A stretch of 39,114 bases of DNA from JANXQE01 sp035651635 (GCA_035651635.1 DASRFK010000283.1:1-39114); one strand, 5' to 3'; shown: positions 27,276 through 35,977, counted from the stretch's first letter. Made by a program: numbers and translations. The notes: generated by a model not told the origin, from the letters alone.

Positions 27276-29897
27276 TCAATCATCCGCATCCTCTTTGGGA
27301 TGTGGGAACACGAAGGCGGCGCGGACCGGTGCGGGCATGGGGTTGTTAGGGCCGCGGACCGAACGCCAGACCACTTCGTTGAGCAGCAGATCGTCCACCG
27401 CATCTTCGCGGGTAAAATTCATCTTGATGCGCCCGCCCCAAGCGTGTTTGGAATTCAGGGCATCGAGATTTTCGTTTGCCGGCTTGCATTGATAAGGCTT
27501 GAGGTCGGCCACGCTCTGGAAAGCGTTGTACATCGGCCGTGCGGCGGCGTCGAATTGTGACATCGGTTTGAGCCCAAGAATCAGTTCCATCGTGCGCAGC
27601 ATGCTACTGGTCGAGTAAAGAGTCGAATCGACCGCGCCCCGGCGGGCATACGGACTGATCACAAACGCGGTCGTGCGATGGGCGTCGACATGATCGGGGC
27701 CATTCTGGGCGTCATCCTCAACGACAAAAATCGCCATCTCCGGCCAGAATTTCGAATGGCTCAGCGCCTCGATGACCATGCCCATAGCCAAATCGTTATC
27801 GGCAATATAAGCCGTCGGGGTGCGAACCCCGATCGTCCCGCCGTGAGTGTGGTCGTTGGGCAAACGCAGGATTTGCAATTGTGGCATGTCCCCTTCCTTT
27901 TCGAACCGCTTCAGTTCGGAAATAAACCGCTCCGCACGTTTGACGTCGGGGTAACCCAAATCGAAGCTGCGGTACCACTCGTCAAAATGGCCTTCCAATC
28001 CTTTGACCCGGGCATGTCCGGGTTGATTGGTGGATTTCCCATCGGCGATGAACTCGCCGTAGCTGCGGTAGCTTATGCCGGCTTCTTTGGCTCGATCCCA
28101 CAAATAACCTCCAGCCGGCGTAGCAATTGCAAACGTCCCTTCGCTCGGGTAAGGAAATTTGCCGGATTTATTGTGGCCGTAATCCAGCGGCCACATTTTT
28201 TCGACGAAATCGGTCGCATAGGCGCCCATGCTCCATTCATGACCGTCGGCGCTGACTTCGCCATCGACGTAAAAGCTGTCCAGCAGCACAAAATCCCGGG
28301 CAATTTGGTGCAAGTTCGGCGTAACATGTTCGCCGAACAAGCACAATTTGGGATCTCCATTACCCTCTTTCATGTCGCCCAGGATCTGGTCGTAGGTGCG
28401 ATTCTCTTTAATTATATATAGGCAGTACTTGATGGGAGACCGGCCGCCCACCACCAGGGGAATGGGATTGTCCGTCTGTGGCGGAGCGGTGACGGAAAAG
28501 TCGCGCCGCAACGGACTGCATTGATAAGCCTGGCGCGTCCACGCCGTGAGTGTGCTGTCGCGCTCGCTGCGCGAAGGCAAATCGATGATGCTCAGCGAGC
28601 CTTTCAACAACCGGCCAATGTACTGCTGAGTTGCGTTGGTGGATTCTTTGATGCCGGGTTGCGGCGCCAGGGGATTGGCCAGCGGTACTATCCCCTTGCC
28701 GTTTGCGACTACGAGTTGCTTGCCGTCCGGCGTCACGCGCACGGAGGTGGGGTACCACCCGACCGGGATGAACCCGAGCGGGCGGCTTTTACCGGCCGTG
28801 CTCACATCGAAAAGGGCCACGGTATTGTTATCGGCATTGGCAACGAAAAGCGTGCGCTCATCCGGCGACAAAGCGAGACTGTTCGGTGTCGAGCCGGGAG
28901 GCGAATTCGGATAAAGTCCCGAGGAAATCACTTCCAAAGACTTTCCAGTTTTGGTGTCAAACACGCTGACGGTATTCCGGCTGGCATTGGCCACGAAAAG
29001 GGTTTTGCCCGACCGCGTCAGAGCCATTTCACACGGATGATCCTGTGTGGGCCATTGCGCCGTTACCTTCATTGAATTGAGGTCAATGACCGCCACTCTG
29101 GCGGCGGCCCACAAACTGACATAGAGCCGGTGCCGCGCTTCATCCAGGCAGCAGGCGTAAGGGAAGGTGCCGGAGCCGGCCTTCTCGTAGAGCGCAGCCT
29201 GGGCGCGCTTCTGCGCCGCCGCGGTGTCCGGGTCGGACGACGGTTGGATGGGCGCTTGGGAATTCGCATCGAGGTTGGTGCCCAGGAGGATATCGACTGG
29301 CTGAGGGTCGCCGTGCAAAGCAACGCGTGAAACCGAGTTGCCCCATAGATCAGCGGCGAATACATAGCGGGCCGCTCGGTCGAGCGCGAGCCCGGCAGGC
29401 ACTCCATGTTTCTTCGGCTCGCGGACCTGGATCTTGGGATGGGTGCTCAGCTTCCCTTCCTGGAACGTGAAGACATGGATAACCTCATCCCCTGCCCCGC
29501 TGCACACTAAGGTCTTGCCGTCGAGTGAAAAGGCCAGACCATAAAAGGCTTCATGGACTGGCACGCGCCCAATGACCTTGCCGGTCGACAGGTCGACCAC
29601 CAGGATCTGGTGCTCGCTGTAGCCGGAATGCAGCACAGCGGCAAACCGACCGCCCGGATGCACCGCCACGTTTATGGGGAAATCCGCCAAGGGGACCTGG
29701 CGGCCGACTGGATGAAGCGACCATTGGTTCGGTAACAGCACCGAGCCATCGGCCTTTCGGCCCGGCCACATGCCAATCGCCGGCTCAGTCTGCGCTTGAG
29801 GCAGTTCGGAAAAGGTGGGGGAAGGTCCGAGCGTAGGCGAACAAGCCGCCCCTAAAAGCAACAAAGCAACCCCCAAACAAAAAAACACACGCGACAT
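27276..29897 (-). CDS. Bifunctional YncE-type propeller / phosphoesterase-family lipoprotein
   Basis: The 873-residue protein has a lipoprotein signal (VALLLLGAAC, Cys19). Residues about 60-440 are a YncE/SMP-30-like seven-bladed propeller: INVAVHPGGRFAAVLHSG, YGLAFSLDGKTLVCSG, CEMALTRSGKTLFVANAS, LALSPDERTLFVANADNNTV, VRVTPDGKQLVVANGKG. From about 490 comes a phosphoesterase domain of the acid phosphatase/phospholipase C family (PF04185): YCLYIIKENRTYDQILGDM, TPNLHQIARDFVLLDSFY, DGEVSADGHEWSMGAY, and later FVVEDDAQNGPDHVDAHRTT. The metal-binding Asn/Glu/Asp/His pattern is intact, so hydrolysis of a phosphate ester is likely; the substrate is unknown. AAGGGA about 8 nt before the ATG is a plausible ribosome binding site. 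Confidence 0.9.
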   Translation of the reverse strand: MSRVFFCLGVALLLLGAACSPTLGPSPTFSELPQAQTEPAIGMWPGRKADGSVLLPNQWSLHPVGRQVPLADFPINVAVHPGGRFAAVLHSGYSEHQILVVDLSTGKVIGRVPVHEAFYGLAFSLDGKTLVCSGAGDEVIHVFTFQEGKLSTHPKIQVREPKKHGVPAGLALDRAARYVFAADLWGNSVSRVALHGDPQPVDILLGTNLDANSQAPIQPSSDPDTAAAQKRAQAALYEKAGSGTFPYACCLDEARHRLYVSLWAAARVAVIDLNSMKVTAQWPTQDHPCEMALTRSGKTLFVANASRNTVSVFDTKTGKSLEVISSGLYPNSPPGSTPNSLALSPDERTLFVANADNNTVALFDVSTAGKSRPLGFIPVGWYPTSVRVTPDGKQLVVANGKGIVPLANPLAPQPGIKESTNATQQYIGRLLKGSLSIIDLPSRSERDSTLTAWTRQAYQCSPLRRDFSVTAPPQTDNPIPLVVGGRSPIKYCLYIIKENRTYDQILGDMKEGNGDPKLCLFGEHVTPNLHQIARDFVLLDSFYVDGEVSADGHEWSMGAYATDFVEKMWPLDYGHNKSGKFPYPSEGTFAIATPAGGYLWDRAKEAGISYRSYGEFIADGKSTNQPGHARVKGLEGHFDEWYRSFDLGYPDVKRAERFISELKRFEKEGDMPQLQILRLPNDHTHGGTIGVRTPTAYIADNDLAMGMVIEALSHSKFWPEMAIFVVEDDAQNGPDHVDAHRTTAFVISPYARRGAVDSTLYSTSSMLRTMELILGLKPMSQFDAAARPMYNAFQSVADLKPYQCKPANENLDALNSKHAWGGRIKMNFTREDAVDDLLLNEVVWRSVRGPNNPMPAPVRAAFVFPHPKEDADD

Positions 29898-30000
29898 AAA
29901 ATCTTCCCTTACATTTGCCAGCCATCGGACGAGCCGTAAAGGGACAAAAGAGGCAGTAGAGTCAGTAGTGCTGACTTTTACGGCCAGCTTCGCGTGTCTC

Positions 30001-30118
30001 AGAGTGTGTTTTCAAATTGCAGCCGGACGCCGCGTGAGGGCACGCGCCTGCAAGATTGGGCTCCAGATGCAATTCTTTGTAGGCCCGGTCCCCGACCGGC
30101 AATTTTCAAACACGCTCT
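30001..30118. repeat. 118-bp composite palindromic element with 20-bp terminal inverted repeats
   Basis: The terminal arms 30001-30020 and 30099-30118 are reverse complements at 17 of 20 positions (AGAGTGTGTT... / ...CACGCTCT). Inside are two perfect hairpins: CGCGTG-AGGG-CACGCG (30031-30046) and CCGGTC-CCC-GACCGG (30085-30099). The element occupies the gap between the exonuclease gene (its stop codon begins at 30118) and the phosphoesterase gene. It looks like a MITE or BIME-type element and could end the exonuclease transcript. Confidence 0.65.
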
Positions 30119-30900
30119 CAGCCGTTGTTGTCCCGCAAGCGAACCCAGGTTGGCGCATGATCGCTTGCGCCGGGCTGGCCGCGCACCCATCTATCCACGC
30201 CCGCCTCGAGCAATCCCGAACTGAGGGCTGGATTGAGCAGCACGTGATCGATTCGCAGTCCGGAGTTTCTCTGCCAATGCTGGCGGAAATAATCCCAGAA
30301 GGTATAAACCCGCTGGTCTGGAAAATGCCTGCGAACCGCATCGGTCCAGCCTTGAGAGAGCAGTCGCTGGTAACATTCGCGGGTCTCGGGCTGCAGCAAC
30401 GCGTCCTTGCGCCACGAGCGTGGATCATAAATGTCAAAATCCGTTGGCACGACATTGTAGTCGCCGGCGAGCAGAGCCGGTGCCGCGCTGTGGCACAACG
30501 GGTCCGCATGCCGGATGAACCGCTCGAACCATGCTAACTTGTAGTCGAATTTTGGCCCCGGCTGCGGATTGCCATTGGGAAGGTACAGGCAGCCGACCCT
30601 GATTCCCTGCACCATCGCCTCAAGATAACGGCTATGGGAGTCCTCGTCTCCTCCCGGCAGACCGCGTTGGATTTCAATGGGTTTACTGCCGCGCGACAGA
30701 ATGGCTACCCCATTCCACGCTTTTTGACCATGCCAGATCGCCTCATAACCCGCAGCCCGGACATCCAGTGCCGGAAAGGCATGATCCTCTGCCTTCAGCT
30801 CCTGAAGGCACACGATGTTTGGCGTTTCTCGTTGCAACCATTCCAGGAGGTTGCCCAGGCGCGCCCGAATCCCATTTACATTGAAAGTAGCGACTTTCAA
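30118..30900 (-). CDS. xth: Exonuclease III family AP endonuclease
   Basis: The 260-residue protein matches exodeoxyribonuclease III throughout: MKVATFNVNGIRARL at the start, VCLQELKAED (metal-binding Glu34), GVAILSRG, LYLPNGNPQPGPKFDYKLAW, LLAGDYNVVPTDFDIYDP (catalytic Asp/Asn), RIDHVLLNP and the final GASDHAPTWVRL (catalytic His). It repairs abasic sites and 3'-blocked ends in DNA. The start codon is TTG at 30900: an in-frame TAA lies two codons upstream and the family N-terminus begins exactly here. No Shine-Dalgarno site is seen. It lies 126 bp after the DUF362 gene and may have its own promoter. Confidence 0.95.
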   Translation of the reverse strand: MKVATFNVNGIRARLGNLLEWLQRETPNIVCLQELKAEDHAFPALDVRAAGYEAIWHGQKAWNGVAILSRGSKPIEIQRGLPGGDEDSHSRYLEAMVQGIRVGCLYLPNGNPQPGPKFDYKLAWFERFIRHADPLCHSAAPALLAGDYNVVPTDFDIYDPRSWRKDALLQPETRECYQRLLSQGWTDAVRRHFPDQRVYTFWDYFRQHWQRNSGLRIDHVLLNPALSSGLLEAGVDRWVRGQPGASDHAPTWVRLRDNNG

Positions 30901-31026
30901 CGGTTAGCCGAAGGTATTTCCAGTGATGGCACATGGCACATTTACAGCCAGAATGAGCGGCTCTCAAGTGGGGAAAAGGTCCGAGGCCGAAACCCGATTG
31001 CACGATACAGAGTTATTGGCGGCGAT

Positions 31027-32994
31027 TTATCTGCTCAACCGATAAAAGCGCGCCGGCTCACTTTGGCTGTTAGTGAGTGTGTTCCACCACTGCATTAAGG
31101 CAGGCGCAGTCCCGACATTAGACCACGCTTGAGCCGGGCTCAGATCGGTAGTGGTTTGGAGCTTGTACTCAAGGAGTGAGCTGCGCCAGGAGACGATGGT
31201 CTGGCCGGCAATTGGAGTAATCACCAGCGTGGCCGCAGGTTTAACGGCCGTCAGTTGAACCAACTCGATGCCTGTGCCGTTCACCGGGTCGAGATTGCGG
31301 CTGTACTGTTTGGCAGCCGAACTATTCCAATGTTCGTGCACGCCCAGGCTCGCCAGGCGGGCGCCGGCTTTGCCGGGGTCATAAACCGTGCCTGACGGCG
31401 GGTTGTTGGCCAGGGCGGCTTCGTGGAGGTAATCTTCGGCCCCGCCCTGCAGACCCGAGCCGGGGCTGGCGCTGCCGTTATTGACCACGTTGGGCCATTC
31501 AGCGAGAAGGAAATCATAACAAACGGAATCAATCGCTACGGGGTCTTGTGACGCGAACAAACTGGCCGGCCAGTTCCCGTTAAAGGGGGCAGTATTCCAT
31601 TTTTTGGGGTGCGAATCCCAGAAGTACCCGCCGAACAGGCCATCCACGAGGAACAGCATCGTCTTGCCGCCCAAGGCCGGGCTGCCCAACAGATCCACTA
31701 TGGCGCGATAATGTCCCAGGCCGGGTGTGCCCGGTATATTCGGGTCCGGCGTGCTGGTGTGCAGATTATGGTAATTAAGGGTGCCGCCCTGGTTCCGGCC
31801 AAACGCATCGCGGCTATAACCGTCAGGACACCGGAGCAAGGCGCCGTAAAAGTTCTTGCCGCAGAGAGTCACGCCAACGCTATGCCCCTTGAGAACCGCA
31901 AAATCAATCAGGTAGTCCGCCTGTGCCAACGGCACTGGGACATAATCCTGGACCACTGGCTGGCCGCTGCTCGCATTGGTTGCGCTCCAGTAGAATGGCG
32001 TGGTGGAAAACTCCACACGCAGGCGACCAGCTCCGCCGAAATTGTCAAAATAATGAACGGCTGGAAATTCAGGATGGAGCTTGTTCCACAGATAGCGCGG
32101 GAAATTGCCGGTCGGGTCGCCCAGAAAAATATTGGTTTGGTCGACGCCCGCCGTGTAGACGAGCTGGCGCAACAGGCTCAGCAACATTTGCGGCGAAGTG
32201 TCGATCGTGTTGAGCCATTTGCCGTCCGAGTAGGAATTCTGTTTTTCATAAGTGCCGCCGGTATCAACGGTCGCCGTTCCCGAACGCGCGTTGCAGGTGG
32301 TGAAATTGATCTTGATGGCGACCTTCTCACCAGCCTGGTAGCCCTGCGGGCCTTTGCCATGGTTTTGGTTGAAATATTTGAAGATGGCATCCCAGGCCGC
32401 CGCGTCGCTTCCGCCGCCTCCGACCGATTGCAAGGCTTTGGACATCATCTCCTCCACGACCGAGATATCGGTGTGGTTGGTTTCAAACCAATGTTCCGTC
32501 GAGGAGTAGCCGGCCCAGTTTACGGCTGGCGGCGCATAGACCCAGGCGACCCGCCCTGGAAATATGCCCTTGGCTATGCCGAGCGGACCATGAGGTGGGT
32601 TGCCTGCCCAGCTCCGCACGACCGGCAGGCTGGCTAACATCAGGGCGCACCCAGCCAGGCAGGCGGATGCCCACAAACACGCTCTCCAGAACGAAGCACT
32701 CCGCGCTTTGCGCCATGCAAATGCCGAGCCCAACAATGCCATCACCCAGACCAAAAACCCACTGGCCACAGGAAAGGCGATTCTCTGGCACGGGTAGGTC
32801 GCGCGGCTTGGTTTGGGAATAACCCTAATCAGAAACCAAAGCAATGAGACCAATCCCATTCCAGAAAAGATCCAGCCCAGGAAGCCAAGTCGGCGCGCCG
32901 GTATTTCCAAAGATCGCCCGGTAACAGGGCAGACGGGCTTAGTCGTGGATGAAGAGGGCTCGGCTGGCTTTGAGTTCGAATTCGGGTTTTTCAT
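31027..32994 (-). CDS. Membrane-anchored DUF362-domain protein with shared C-terminal tail
   Basis: The 655-residue protein has a soluble N-terminus of about 37 residues (CPVTG motif), three membrane segments (about 38-60, 72-95, 103-125) and an external DUF362-like domain from about 138: GRVAWVYAPPAVNWAGY, GEKVAIKINFTTCNARSGT, ILLGD-like NIFLGDPTGNFP, IDFAVLKGHSVGVTLCGKNF, and DPVAIDSVCYDFL. The middle segments match the conserved core of that family, whose function is unknown. The last 60 residues (LLEYKLQTTTDLSPAQAWSN ... EPARFYRLSR) match the tail of two other proteins in this window. It follows the lactonase gene by 15 bp and is surely co-transcribed. Confidence 0.8.
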   Translation of the reverse strand: MKNPNSNSKPAEPSSSTTKPVCPVTGRSLEIPARRLGFLGWIFSGMGLVSLLWFLIRVIPKPSRATYPCQRIAFPVASGFLVWVMALLGSAFAWRKARSASFWRACLWASACLAGCALMLASLPVVRSWAGNPPHGPLGIAKGIFPGRVAWVYAPPAVNWAGYSSTEHWFETNHTDISVVEEMMSKALQSVGGGGSDAAAWDAIFKYFNQNHGKGPQGYQAGEKVAIKINFTTCNARSGTATVDTGGTYEKQNSYSDGKWLNTIDTSPQMLLSLLRQLVYTAGVDQTNIFLGDPTGNFPRYLWNKLHPEFPAVHYFDNFGGAGRLRVEFSTTPFYWSATNASSGQPVVQDYVPVPLAQADYLIDFAVLKGHSVGVTLCGKNFYGALLRCPDGYSRDAFGRNQGGTLNYHNLHTSTPDPNIPGTPGLGHYRAIVDLLGSPALGGKTMLFLVDGLFGGYFWDSHPKKWNTAPFNGNWPASLFASQDPVAIDSVCYDFLLAEWPNVVNNGSASPGSGLQGGAEDYLHEAALANNPPSGTVYDPGKAGARLASLGVHEHWNSSAAKQYSRNLDPVNGTGIELVQLTAVKPAATLVITPIAGQTIVSWRSSLLEYKLQTTTDLSPAQAWSNVGTAPALMQWWNTLTNSQSEPARFYRLSR

Positions 32995-33009
32995 GAGATT
33001 ATTGCCTTG

Positions 33010-34380
33010 TTAGTAATTGGTAAGCACGTTGGCTCGGAAGAAACCGGAGGAGCTGACGTTGGTCAGGATGAAATTGGTTTGGCCGCGCATACCGGTCGCA
33101 AGCAGGCTCCAGCTCAGTCGAGATTGCAGGGCAGGAGCATGGTAGATCTGGTATGTGAGTGAGCTGAGACCCTTACTGATATCTATTTCCACAGCCTCGG
33201 CCGGCAGGCTTCGCAGCGCCATTACCGGTTGCGGGGCTTGGGTGATAATGGGCAGCACGCAAACCGGCTTTGAGATCTGCAATTTTTGCCCGCTAGGCGT
33301 GAGCGTCCCATTCTGAGGGTCGATGGCATAAACGAGAATGCTGTCCGAATCCTGGTTCGCAACCAGGCAGAAAGCCCCGCTCGGCTCAATCGCAAAGTGG
33401 CGTGGAGTTTGGCCCACGGCTTGTTGCTGAACCGCCTTCAGAGCGCCGCTGGCTTCGTCCACCGCGAACACCGCCACGCTGTTGTAGCCGCGGTTGGAGG
33501 CATAAAGGAATTTGCCGGATGGGTGAACCGCAATCTCCGCTGCCGCATTTATTCCGTTCCAACCCGATGGGATGGAGCTGATTGTTTGGAAGAGGTTCAG
33601 GACACCCACTTGAGGATCGTAATTGTAGCCGATAATCGTCGAGTTGAGTTCGCAAATGACGTACGCACGGCGATAGCTCGGATCCATTGCCAAATGTCGT
33701 GGGCCCGCTCCGACGGGAACGCTCGTCCACGGAACCGAGTTGGTGGTCAGCGTACCCTGAGCGGAATCGAACCGATAGCAATAGATCCGGTCCAGACCCA
33801 AGTCACAAACCAGTGCAAAACGGTTGGCGGCATCTAAAGTGATACAATGGGCGTGTGGACTCGAACCCGGGTGCTGGATGTGGGCTGTGGCTGGCCCCAA
33901 TTGGCCGTCAGGCTGAATGGGGAAAACTGTGATGCTGCCGCCGGTGTAGTTTGCCACCAGCAAGTTCTTACCGGCGCTATCAACCACCAGGTGACAGGGA
34001 GCAGCGCCTCCGGAAGGTTGCTGGTTCAACCACGTTAATGCTCCGGTCGAACGTTCCGCTGAAAACGCCATGACACTGCCGCCCCCTTCGTCGACCGCGT
34101 ACAGGAACTTGGCGGTCGGATGCAGGGCCAGAAAAGACGGGTTCCCCATTATTGCCGCCAGATTCGTTGCCCCAAATGTCCCCGCGGCCAAATCCAGGCT
34201 GGATTGGTAAATCCCACGACTGGCAGCTGAGGTATAAGTGCCGATGTAAAGACGCTCCTTGCCGGCCGCCGGCAGTACGGGCTGGCAAACCGCGGCCCGA
34301 GCGACGAGAGTTATCGCGACGATGCCCCAGGCCCGCTTATTTAGAATGTCCTTGAGCTTGCGCCCGCTTTGCCAGTCCAC
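33010..34380 (-). CDS. Lactonase-family (6-phosphogluconolactonase-like) beta-propeller protein
   Basis: The 456-residue protein begins at a GTG (34380); an in-frame TAA lies five codons upstream and no ATG is near. A signal-like hydrophobic stretch (WGIVAITLVARAAVC) precedes the propeller, which opens with KERLYIGTYTSAASRGIYQS and continues PSFLALHPTAKFLYAVDEGG, PCHLVVDSAGKNLLVANYTG, SSPHAHCITLDAANRFALVC, GPRHLAMDPSYRRAYVICEL and PRHFAIEPSGAFCLVANQDS. These are the hallmark repeats of the YbhE/Pgl lactonase family (PF10282). Export argues against a role in the cytoplasmic pentose phosphate pathway. The C-terminus (LTYQIYHAPALQSRLSWSLL ... SGFFRANV) carries the tail shared with two other proteins here. 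Confidence 0.9.
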   Translation of the reverse strand: MDWQSGRKLKDILNKRAWGIVAITLVARAAVCQPVLPAAGKERLYIGTYTSAASRGIYQSSLDLAAGTFGATNLAAIMGNPSFLALHPTAKFLYAVDEGGGSVMAFSAERSTGALTWLNQQPSGGAAPCHLVVDSAGKNLLVANYTGGSITVFPIQPDGQLGPATAHIQHPGSSPHAHCITLDAANRFALVCDLGLDRIYCYRFDSAQGTLTTNSVPWTSVPVGAGPRHLAMDPSYRRAYVICELNSTIIGYNYDPQVGVLNLFQTISSIPSGWNGINAAAEIAVHPSGKFLYASNRGYNSVAVFAVDEASGALKAVQQQAVGQTPRHFAIEPSGAFCLVANQDSDSILVYAIDPQNGTLTPSGQKLQISKPVCVLPIITQAPQPVMALRSLPAEAVEIDISKGLSSLTYQIYHAPALQSRLSWSLLATGMRGQTNFILTNVSSSGFFRANVLTNY

Positions 34381-34392
34381 ATTGGATTTTAG

Positions 34393-34428
34393 TTAAACTT
34401 CGTGAATAGAAGACACTGTCAATATAAT
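34393..34428. promoter_or_regulatory. Possible divergent promoter region
   Basis: Minus strand: a perfect TTGACA at 34422-34417 faces the lactonase GTG, but the matching -10 (about 34399-34393) is weak. Plus strand: a perfect TATAAT at 34423-34428 has only a 3-of-6 -35. Both elements in one short AT-rich patch between divergent genes make a promoter region likely, though the exact boxes are uncertain. Confidence 0.35.
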
Positions 34429-34670
34429 CTTATGGCAGAATTAGTAAAAGCAAAATTTATTTTTCGGGACAAACTCCCGAGTCTCTCGCTTCAGTTGCTC
34501 GCGGAGGCTGCAGGCCAATCCGAATAGTCACCGGCGCAAGCAATGACTCGCAATTTATGGGATTTCGGTGAAACTTCACTTTGGCCTGGCGGGTTTGTTC
34601 TTTGGGAAATGCCGTGAACCTGAGCCCAGTGTCGTGCTCGGAAAACCTGGTTTAAGGGAAAAACGATTGC

Positions 34671-34880
34671 ATGAAAGCTCTGATCCTTTTCTGCGGATGG
34701 TGCATCCTGTTCGTACTTTGTTGGCCAGTGGCACTCTTGGCGTTGTTTCTGTTTCCGCTGGTTTGGCTCGTTTCTTTGCCGCTCCGCCTCATTGGCATCA
34801 CGTTAGAGGCGCTGTTTGCCTTCCTGCGCTCGGTGTTGTTTCTGCCGGCACGGGTATTGAGCCTCGCGAAGAGAACCTGA
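34671..34880 (+). CDS. Small hydrophobic membrane protein
   Basis: The 69-residue protein begins MKALILFCGWCILFVLCWPV and is almost wholly hydrophobic: one segment at about 4-35 and an amphipathic second at about 38-60, ending in a basic ARVLSLAKRT. The sequence is regular and gene-like (a run of L/V/F with conserved-looking Trp, Pro and Cys), and AAGGG (34654-34658) lies 12 nt before the ATG, a long but possible spacing. Longer overlapping frames here lack these signs. I cannot name a function; small proteins of this kind may modulate a membrane complex. Confidence 0.6.
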   Translation: MKALILFCGWCILFVLCWPVALLALFLFPLVWLVSLPLRLIGITLEALFAFLRSVLFLPARVLSLAKRT

Positions 34881-35227
34881 GCGCGTTCGTACCTCTAAAA
34901 TGGGGTCCGCGGCGCCAGTCCGGCGCCGAGACGCCGCCCGACCCCGCAGGCGAGGACGCCTGCGCTAAGTAGCGCGGGCCTCTGGCCGCCGAGTTTTGCC
35001 GGCGTCTCGCCGCCAAGATCATTATTAAAAGACGCTCTTAGGCCAAACCATCGGCAAGGTCGACGCTTTGCGCAGGGCCCAGTTCACATGCGTCACGCCC
35101 CGACCCTCGGGCGAAACTCAACAGCTACTCGACGGCCCGCAATCTGGGCGGGGCACGGCCCTGTCCAACTGAGAAGGAAGTGGAATCTCGTTGCCAGCGC
35201 AGGGTGCTTGGTTTAGTGCTCAGCACG
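34881..35227. other. Intergenic region with a REP-like cluster
   Basis: No gene is evident in these 347 bp. The first third is a cluster of palindromes, given separately; the remainder up to the CBM6-like gene has no clear promoter or terminator that I can support. Confidence 0.5.
34902..35008. repeat. Multi-hairpin REP-like element
   Basis: Four nested or adjacent pairings: GGGGTC (34902-34907) / GACCCC (34940-34945); CGGCGCC (34910-34916) / GGCGCCG (34922-34928); CGCAGGCG-AGGA-CGCCTGCG (34945-34964), a perfect 8-bp hairpin; and GAGACGCCG (34928-34936) / CGGCGTCTC (35000-35008). The 'gcaggcg...cgcctgc' and 'gagacgcc' units resemble REP-type repeats I recall from Verrucomicrobiota genomes. 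Confidence 0.7.
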
Positions 35228-35911
35228 ATGAAACACACGTCTCGGTTTCGCTGCGCCTGGGTTGGCGCCACCGCCTTGGTCCTCGTCCTCGCCAGTAACG
35301 GAGCGTTGCCGCCGGGTTACCAGGGCAAACCGTTTCGGGACTCGGTTTACGGAGCTGGAGCACAGGTGATTCCCGGGAGAATTGAATGCGCCTATTACGA
35401 TCTCGGCGGGGAAGGCGTCGCGTATCACGACACCGATGCGACCAATCACGGCAGCGGTGAACTCAATCTCAAACCCCAGCACCAGCGGCCGCATTCGAAT
35501 TCTTACGTTTGGGGATTCCGGTCCGAGGAAGGAGTGGACATTTCTTACACCAAAGACTTTGCCGATTTCAACCACACCAACTTCGTGGCGCCGGCCACCA
35601 ATCAGCTGTACATCGGTTGGACCGACAACGGGGAGTGGTGCAATTACACGGTGAACGTGAAAAAGGCCGGCACTTACAAAATCGTGGCCCTGTATGGCAA
35701 CGCGGCCAATCGGATTACTTTTTCCATCAACCATCAACCCGTCAGTGAATGCCAACTGCCCCTCGCCACGGGCAGCATGCATATCTGGAACAAAGCTCAA
35801 ATCGGGACCATCACCTTTTCCGAAGCCGGGCTTCAGTTGTTGACCTTTCATTACAACAAGGGAAACAACTTCGCTTATTTCGACTTCGAACCAGTGGCTG
35901 CGAATAAATAA
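35228..35911 (+). CDS. Secreted CBM6-like carbohydrate-binding protein
   Basis: From the ATG at 35228 the protein has 227 residues with a signal peptide (WVGATALVLVLASNGA); a GTG at 35180 is in frame but adds an unlikely N-terminus. The mature part is one family-6-like carbohydrate-binding module: IPGRIECAYYDLGGEGVAYH, DTDATNHG, EEGVDISYT, YIGWTDNGEWCNYTVNVKKA, GTYKIVALYG, LTFHYNKGNNFAYFDFEPV. The Glu after PGRIE, the aromatic residues and the WCNYTVNV strand are the usual ligand-site pattern. Such modules are normally fused to glycoside hydrolases; here it stands alone, so it may bind polysaccharide outside the cell or be a remnant of a larger enzyme. Confidence 0.8.
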   Translation: MKHTSRFRCAWVGATALVLVLASNGALPPGYQGKPFRDSVYGAGAQVIPGRIECAYYDLGGEGVAYHDTDATNHGSGELNLKPQHQRPHSNSYVWGFRSEEGVDISYTKDFADFNHTNFVAPATNQLYIGWTDNGEWCNYTVNVKKAGTYKIVALYGNAANRITFSINHQPVSECQLPLATGSMHIWNKAQIGTITFSEAGLQLLTFHYNKGNNFAYFDFEPVAANK

Positions 35912-35977
35912 GGCGGGCATTTCGATGCATCGGGCGGGAAGCGGCGTCCCTGCCGGGCATTATCGGACGGTGTTTCA

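Noticed and set aside
31609..32637. 342-codon plus-strand frame opposite the DUF362 gene
   Set aside because: The opposite strand carries a coherent protein with membrane segments and conserved motifs; this frame has neither.
34568..34972. 134-codon frame overlapping the small membrane protein
   Set aside because: It runs into the REP-like palindromes and has no signal or domain; the 69-residue frame in another phase looks far more like a protein.
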